From an uncultured Prevotella sp. (lineage in GTDB: Bacteria > Bacteroidota > Bacteroidia > Bacteroidales > Bacteroidaceae): a DNA stretch of 43,622 nucleotides. The notes under the pieces are model-generated. The model saw nothing but the letters and a program-made list of their open reading frames with translations, was not told the DNA's origin and did not search any database. Position 1 is the first letter of the stretch. Every line of letters starts with the position of its first letter. Of the stretch, positions 40,587-43,622 are shown one piece after another. The DNA lies in NCBI GenBank assembly GCA_900540375.1, contig UQFS01000033.1, forward strand, positions 1 to 43,622. Direction: 5' to 3'. Position numbers and translations under genes: made by a program.

Positions 40587-42965
40587 TTACTCTGCCGAAA
40601 TACCGACCATCTTGCTTTGATAGCTGTCTATTGCCGAAGAAAGAGCAGCGTTGATAGCATACGAACTATCATCGGAAGAAGTGAACGTCCAGCGAAAGTC
40701 ACCTTTACCTAAGCGGCCGGCTCCCGTCCATCCCATGACCACAGCAGGCACCTGCGTGGCAGCGTCGGGCTTGTAAGTGTACATCAGCGTGCTGTTGGTA
40801 TCGAAGTTGTTGTAAGTCGTACCATCCACGAGCGCTTTCACATCAGCGGGCACCTGCTCGTCGCGCGAAGCCACCTCATAGCAATCGAAACTCGTAGCAC
40901 TCTCATGCTGCGTGATAGGCGTGAAGTTGAAACTTGAGCCTTTGTCAGCGTAGACATTGCCATAGCTCTTGATCATTCCACCCGTCTCGCCCGAGAACGT
41001 TCCTTCGCCCTTGGCGTCCGTACCCTGCTGAGAGATGAGCATCGGATCCTTCGTTGCGCGGAAATAGTTGTTTTCCACAAAGACGCTCGAGCCTGTCGTA
41101 GCACCCACACCATATTTCGCACATCCGTCGTAATAGTTGTTCCATACGTGCACACTCATCGTACGCACACGCGGATGACGCGAGTCACTGTGATCAAACC
41201 AGTTGTGATTGTAGTCGATATAATTTGGTTCGGACTCACTCGTCATGCCGCAGAGCGACGACTTGCCACTGTCGAAATAATGATTATAAGCCACGGTGAT
41301 ATATTGCGAATCGCCTTTGATGTCAGTCGTGCCGTCGCCTTTCACCTGATCAGCGTCGCTTCCCTTCTGTCCGTAGAAGAAGTCGAGGTGATGCACCCAG
41401 ATGAATTTGTTGTCAGTATCTATCGACACGCAGTCGTCCATACAGCGCATGATGGCGAAGTTGCGCATCTCCACATTGGCAGCATTTCTCAACAGCAAGC
41501 CAAAGCCGCGCAACGTAGCGTCGTCGCCGATGCCTTCCAAGGTGATATAGAGATTGCTGCAGGCGTTCTTTCCCTTTATTTGCAAGCCTTCTGACGAAGA
41601 AGAGATGGCATCGAGATCGACTTTCTCCACCAAGCCGATGAAGCGTACGTCGAGTGGCCGCGTCTCATAGCCTTTCTGATAAGCGTCGAGGATGGCCTGC
41701 AAACCGGTGCATTGAGTCATGTTGGCAGCCTTGGAGCCCGTCTTCACCTCACAGGTCACAGTCTTAGCCGTCTGCGCCGTGACATAGATGACGCGCGCGT
41801 CGGACTTCAGCGATCCGTCGTCGTTGTAGGCACCAACACCCGTATTGTTGAGATGAGCAAAGCCCGAGCGGTCGTAGTTCTGCACCGTCATGGCCGTAGC
41901 CTCGTTGGCGTTTGCCTCCAGCTCTTTGCCTTTGCTCACCGGCACCACCTTCATGTCGTAACTTCCAGCCTTGAGTCCTACCATGTCAACCCGATAGAAG
42001 TCGCCATAGCTGCGCACGAGCATGGAGTCGATGCGCGTGTAATCCGTGTAGTCGCCACCTTTTATATACACGTGATAGAGCGTGCAGTCGCCGAACTTCT
42101 TAAACTTCACGTAAGCCGACTCCAGCCAGCCTTTTGCCTCCGTGATCTCCACCTTGCCATCCTCGTTACTTACCTTTCCGCCTGTGTTGCTGCCCGAGGC
42201 TTTGGCAAAGCAGACGTTCTTTGGCGTGTAATAGACATCCTGCCAGTCTGAGCCGCGGACATAGAGCGTGTCCTTGTCAATGGTCATCTTGGCGATGTCA
42301 GCAGTATTATAGTATTTCAGACTGTTGTCGCTGTTGGTGATGAGCGCCTGGTTGGCCTGGCTGTCAAAGGCCACAGCGTGGTCTGAGACATCGGCTTTCG
42401 TACACGAAGAACTGCCGCCCCCGTCCGTCACCATGATGGAGAAGAGATAGACACCGCCTGTGGTGGTGAGCGTCACGTCGCCATCGGCAACTACCGTGGC
42501 CGAATAGTCTGTTCCCGTATTGGAGCTGCTGGCAAACGCCGTCTCACTGAGATTGGTCAGCGTCAACGAGCGTTCTGTTCCACTTGACGACGAGCCAAAG
42601 CTCACCTTTACGGTAGCTCCGGCCGTAAGATTCGGTATACGCACCACAATGCCTGCGCCGTTCAGACCTAACCGTTTGTTCACATCGACACGAATATCCC
42701 CTGCCGTGCTGGCCGTGAAATAGAGTCCTGATGCCATCATCAGCGTCTGCCCGTTGGCAGCGAGCTGCGCATCGGCGACAGCTTGATTGTTGGCATAGCG
42801 ATTGTTCTTTGCTGTGTAGGTCCAACCTGTCGCATCGGCCTTCAAAGCAGCCTTATCTGTTGATGGCGTGGAAGTAAAGTTCCAGGAAGCATCAGCCCAT
42901 GCCCAGCCGGGAAGCAGCAAGAGGGCGAACAGCAGTAACAGCGTATTGGGATGGTATGTTTTCAT
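40587..42965 (-). CDS. Secreted pectate lyase, PL1-like
   Basis: A 792-aa exported protein. A signal peptide (1-24, ending GWAWA) is followed by a beta-rich region of about 400 residues, probably carbohydrate-binding and fibronectin-like. The PL1 parallel beta-helix (about 440-715) follows: LRGFGLLLRNAANVEMRNF, FIWVHHLDFFYGQKG, GDSQYITVAYNHYFDSGKSS and the PL1 signature DSRHPRVRTMSVHVWNNYY, where the first Arg is the likely catalytic base. It should cleave pectate by beta-elimination using Ca2+. It is preceded by a 118-aa secreted protein gene (13 nt apart) in the same operon. No SusC/SusD lies within reach in this window. Confidence 0.9.
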   Translation of the reverse strand: MKTYHPNTLLLLFALLLLPGWAWADASWNFTSTPSTDKAALKADATGWTYTAKNNRYANNQAVADAQLAANGQTLMMASGLYFTASTAGDIRVDVNKRLGLNGAGIVVRIPNLTAGATVKVSFGSSSSGTERSLTLTNLSETAFASSSNTGTDYSATVVADGDVTLTTTGGVYLFSIMVTDGGGSSSCTKADVSDHAVAFDSQANQALITNSDNSLKYYNTADIAKMTIDKDTLYVRGSDWQDVYYTPKNVCFAKASGSNTGGKVSNEDGKVEITEAKGWLESAYVKFKKFGDCTLYHVYIKGGDYTDYTRIDSMLVRSYGDFYRVDMVGLKAGSYDMKVVPVSKGKELEANANEATAMTVQNYDRSGFAHLNNTGVGAYNDDGSLKSDARVIYVTAQTAKTVTCEVKTGSKAANMTQCTGLQAILDAYQKGYETRPLDVRFIGLVEKVDLDAISSSSEGLQIKGKNACSNLYITLEGIGDDATLRGFGLLLRNAANVEMRNFAIMRCMDDCVSIDTDNKFIWVHHLDFFYGQKGSDADQVKGDGTTDIKGDSQYITVAYNHYFDSGKSSLCGMTSESEPNYIDYNHNWFDHSDSRHPRVRTMSVHVWNNYYDGCAKYGVGATTGSSVFVENNYFRATKDPMLISQQGTDAKGEGTFSGETGGMIKSYGNVYADKGSSFNFTPITQHESATSFDCYEVASRDEQVPADVKALVDGTTYNNFDTNSTLMYTYKPDAATQVPAVVMGWTGAGRLGKGDFRWTFTSSDDSSYAINAALSSAIDSYQSKMVGISAE

Positions 42966-42978
42966 CGTCTGTTCCTCC

Positions 42979-43335
42979 TTATTTCTTTATTTCCTTTTTA
43001 CCATTCACGATATAGACGCCCTTAGGCAGACGGGCCTTGCCCTTGCCCATATACTGTCCGGAGAGCGTGTAGATACGGCCGTCAGCAGGACGTGGTGTGT
43101 CTTTATCCACGGTTTTAATGCCGGTCGGCGTATCAAAAGCGATGTTCACGGTGGCCATATCCGCCGTCTGCGTAGTGCCATCGGCAAAGGATAATTCCAC
43201 GTCCGTACCGCTGAAAGTGATCTCCTTCACGGTTTTGTTCACGGTCTGACCACCGATGGTGACAGTTTGCCCGTTGTCTGCCCATGCTGCGAAAGGCAGG
43301 GCGGCAATGGCTAAAGCAATGATAATTGGTTTCAT
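42979..43335 (-). CDS. Small secreted protein with a C-terminal 'LSGQ...LPKGVYIVNG' tail
   Basis: A 118-aa exported protein with a signal peptide (1-19, ending PFAAWA), a middle with FSGTDVELSFADGTTQTADMATVNIAF, and a C-terminal tail IYTLSGQYMGKGKA-RLPKGVYIVNGKKEI. The same tail type ends the M6 protease at the other side of the window. In Prevotella such tails usually close large secreted proteins, and the middle matches the linker often found before them. Here the segment is a free-standing gene directly upstream of the pectate lyase, which lacks the tail. Function unknown; it may anchor, sort or bind. Confidence 0.7.
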   Translation of the reverse strand: MKPIIIALAIAALPFAAWADNGQTVTIGGQTVNKTVKEITFSGTDVELSFADGTTQTADMATVNIAFDTPTGIKTVDKDTPRPADGRIYTLSGQYMGKGKARLPKGVYIVNGKKEIKK

Positions 43336-43382
43336 ATAATGGCTTTTATTAGGTGATTGTTTCCTTTCACTTCCCTTGTGGG

Positions 43383-43415
43383 CAAAATTAATAAAAAACG
43401 ATTAATGCTGAAAAT
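43383..43415 (-). promoter_or_regulatory. Promoter of the pectate lyase operon
   Basis: On the - strand TAATTTTG (43390-43383) is preceded, 19 nt upstream, by a TTTTC (-33-like) element. The small-protein start codon is 48 nt downstream. Confidence 0.55.
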
Positions 43416-43506
43416 CAATGCATTGAAATTATTACGCACTCATTCGTAATATCATTCTAAAATGTCGTACTTTCGTCCAAAGGGCAGTTTCTCGCGTTTC
43501 TGTTAC

Positions 43507-43537
43507 TTGCAACATAATGGTTTTTACTTTATATTTG
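43507..43537 (+). promoter_or_regulatory. Promoter of the gene leaving the window
   Basis: TTG at 43507-43509, 20 nt, then TATATTTG at 43530-43537, a good consensus match, divergent from the pectate lyase operon. The start codon is 55 nt downstream. Confidence 0.7.
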
Positions 43538-43591
43538 CAGCAAAGAAACAATCAATCCTAATTTAATCAACAACCTAAAAAATCAACGCTT

Positions 43592-43622
43592 ATGAAAAAG
43601 CTTTTTACGCTCGCAGCATTTG
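43592..43622 (+). CDS. Start of an exported protein, cut by the window end
   Basis: Only MKKLFTLAAF is visible: a basic then hydrophobic start typical of a signal peptide. The ATG at 43592 follows a good promoter by 55 nt. The product cannot be named. Being divergent from a pectate lyase operon, it may belong to the same pectin-related locus, which is inference. Confidence 0.6.
   Translation, partial: MKKLFTLAAF

Overview
The window looks like a chromosomal segment of a Bacteroidales bacterium, most likely from Prevotellaceae. The evidence is Bacteroidetes-type promoters (TTTG, about 19-21 nt, then TAnnTTTG) upstream of several genes, a SusC/SusD pair, lipoproteins with acidic residues after the lipid cysteine, and C-terminal tails of the form 'IYSLSGQ...LPKGIYMIN'. 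Most of it is moderately GC-rich core genome. The stretch from about 31.5 to 33.9 kb is AT-richer and looks accessory.

Left part, + strand: gyrB, then an apparent operon of a GH95 fucosidase-like enzyme, an orphan rhamnosidase-type N-terminal module and an AraC regulator (2.4-6.6 kb); then gpmI, ung and a DUF3109 protein. A 50-bp perfect palindrome lies between the AraC gene and gpmI. From 9.8 to 31.2 kb all genes are on the - strand. Read in the direction of transcription they are an S41 C-terminal processing protease; rimP-nusA-infB; the iron-sulfur assembly genes sufB-sufC-sufD-sufS, followed closely by rnhB and a secreted M6 metalloprotease; a SusC/SusD uptake pair; and a secreted SGNH hydrolase. 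The rimP-nusA-infB group has a terminator-like hairpin between its only visible promoter and the first gene.

Right part: tRNA-Asn with a clear terminator; an accessory patch (ferredoxin-domain nitroreductase, an 84-aa orphan ORF, a DUF4377-like lipoprotein, gene debris, a YhcG/DUF1016 nuclease); tRNA-Met on the - strand; then a PMCA-type calcium ATPase overlapping ribF, and a CPBP membrane protease. A 637-nt gene-free region packed with tandem repeats and palindromes follows. The window ends with a secreted PL1 pectate lyase, a small secreted protein on the - strand, and the first ten codons of a divergent gene. Fucosidase, SGNH hydrolase, SusCD and pectate lyase suit a plant- or host-glycan forager.

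I found no rRNA, CRISPR array, complete insertion sequence or obvious multi-gene defence system. The observations most worth following are the nusA leader hairpin, a 15-codon tandem duplication inside the calcium ATPase that matches a repeat seen in an intergenic spacer, the orphan rhamnosidase module, the 50-bp palindrome and the repeat-rich gap at 40 kb.
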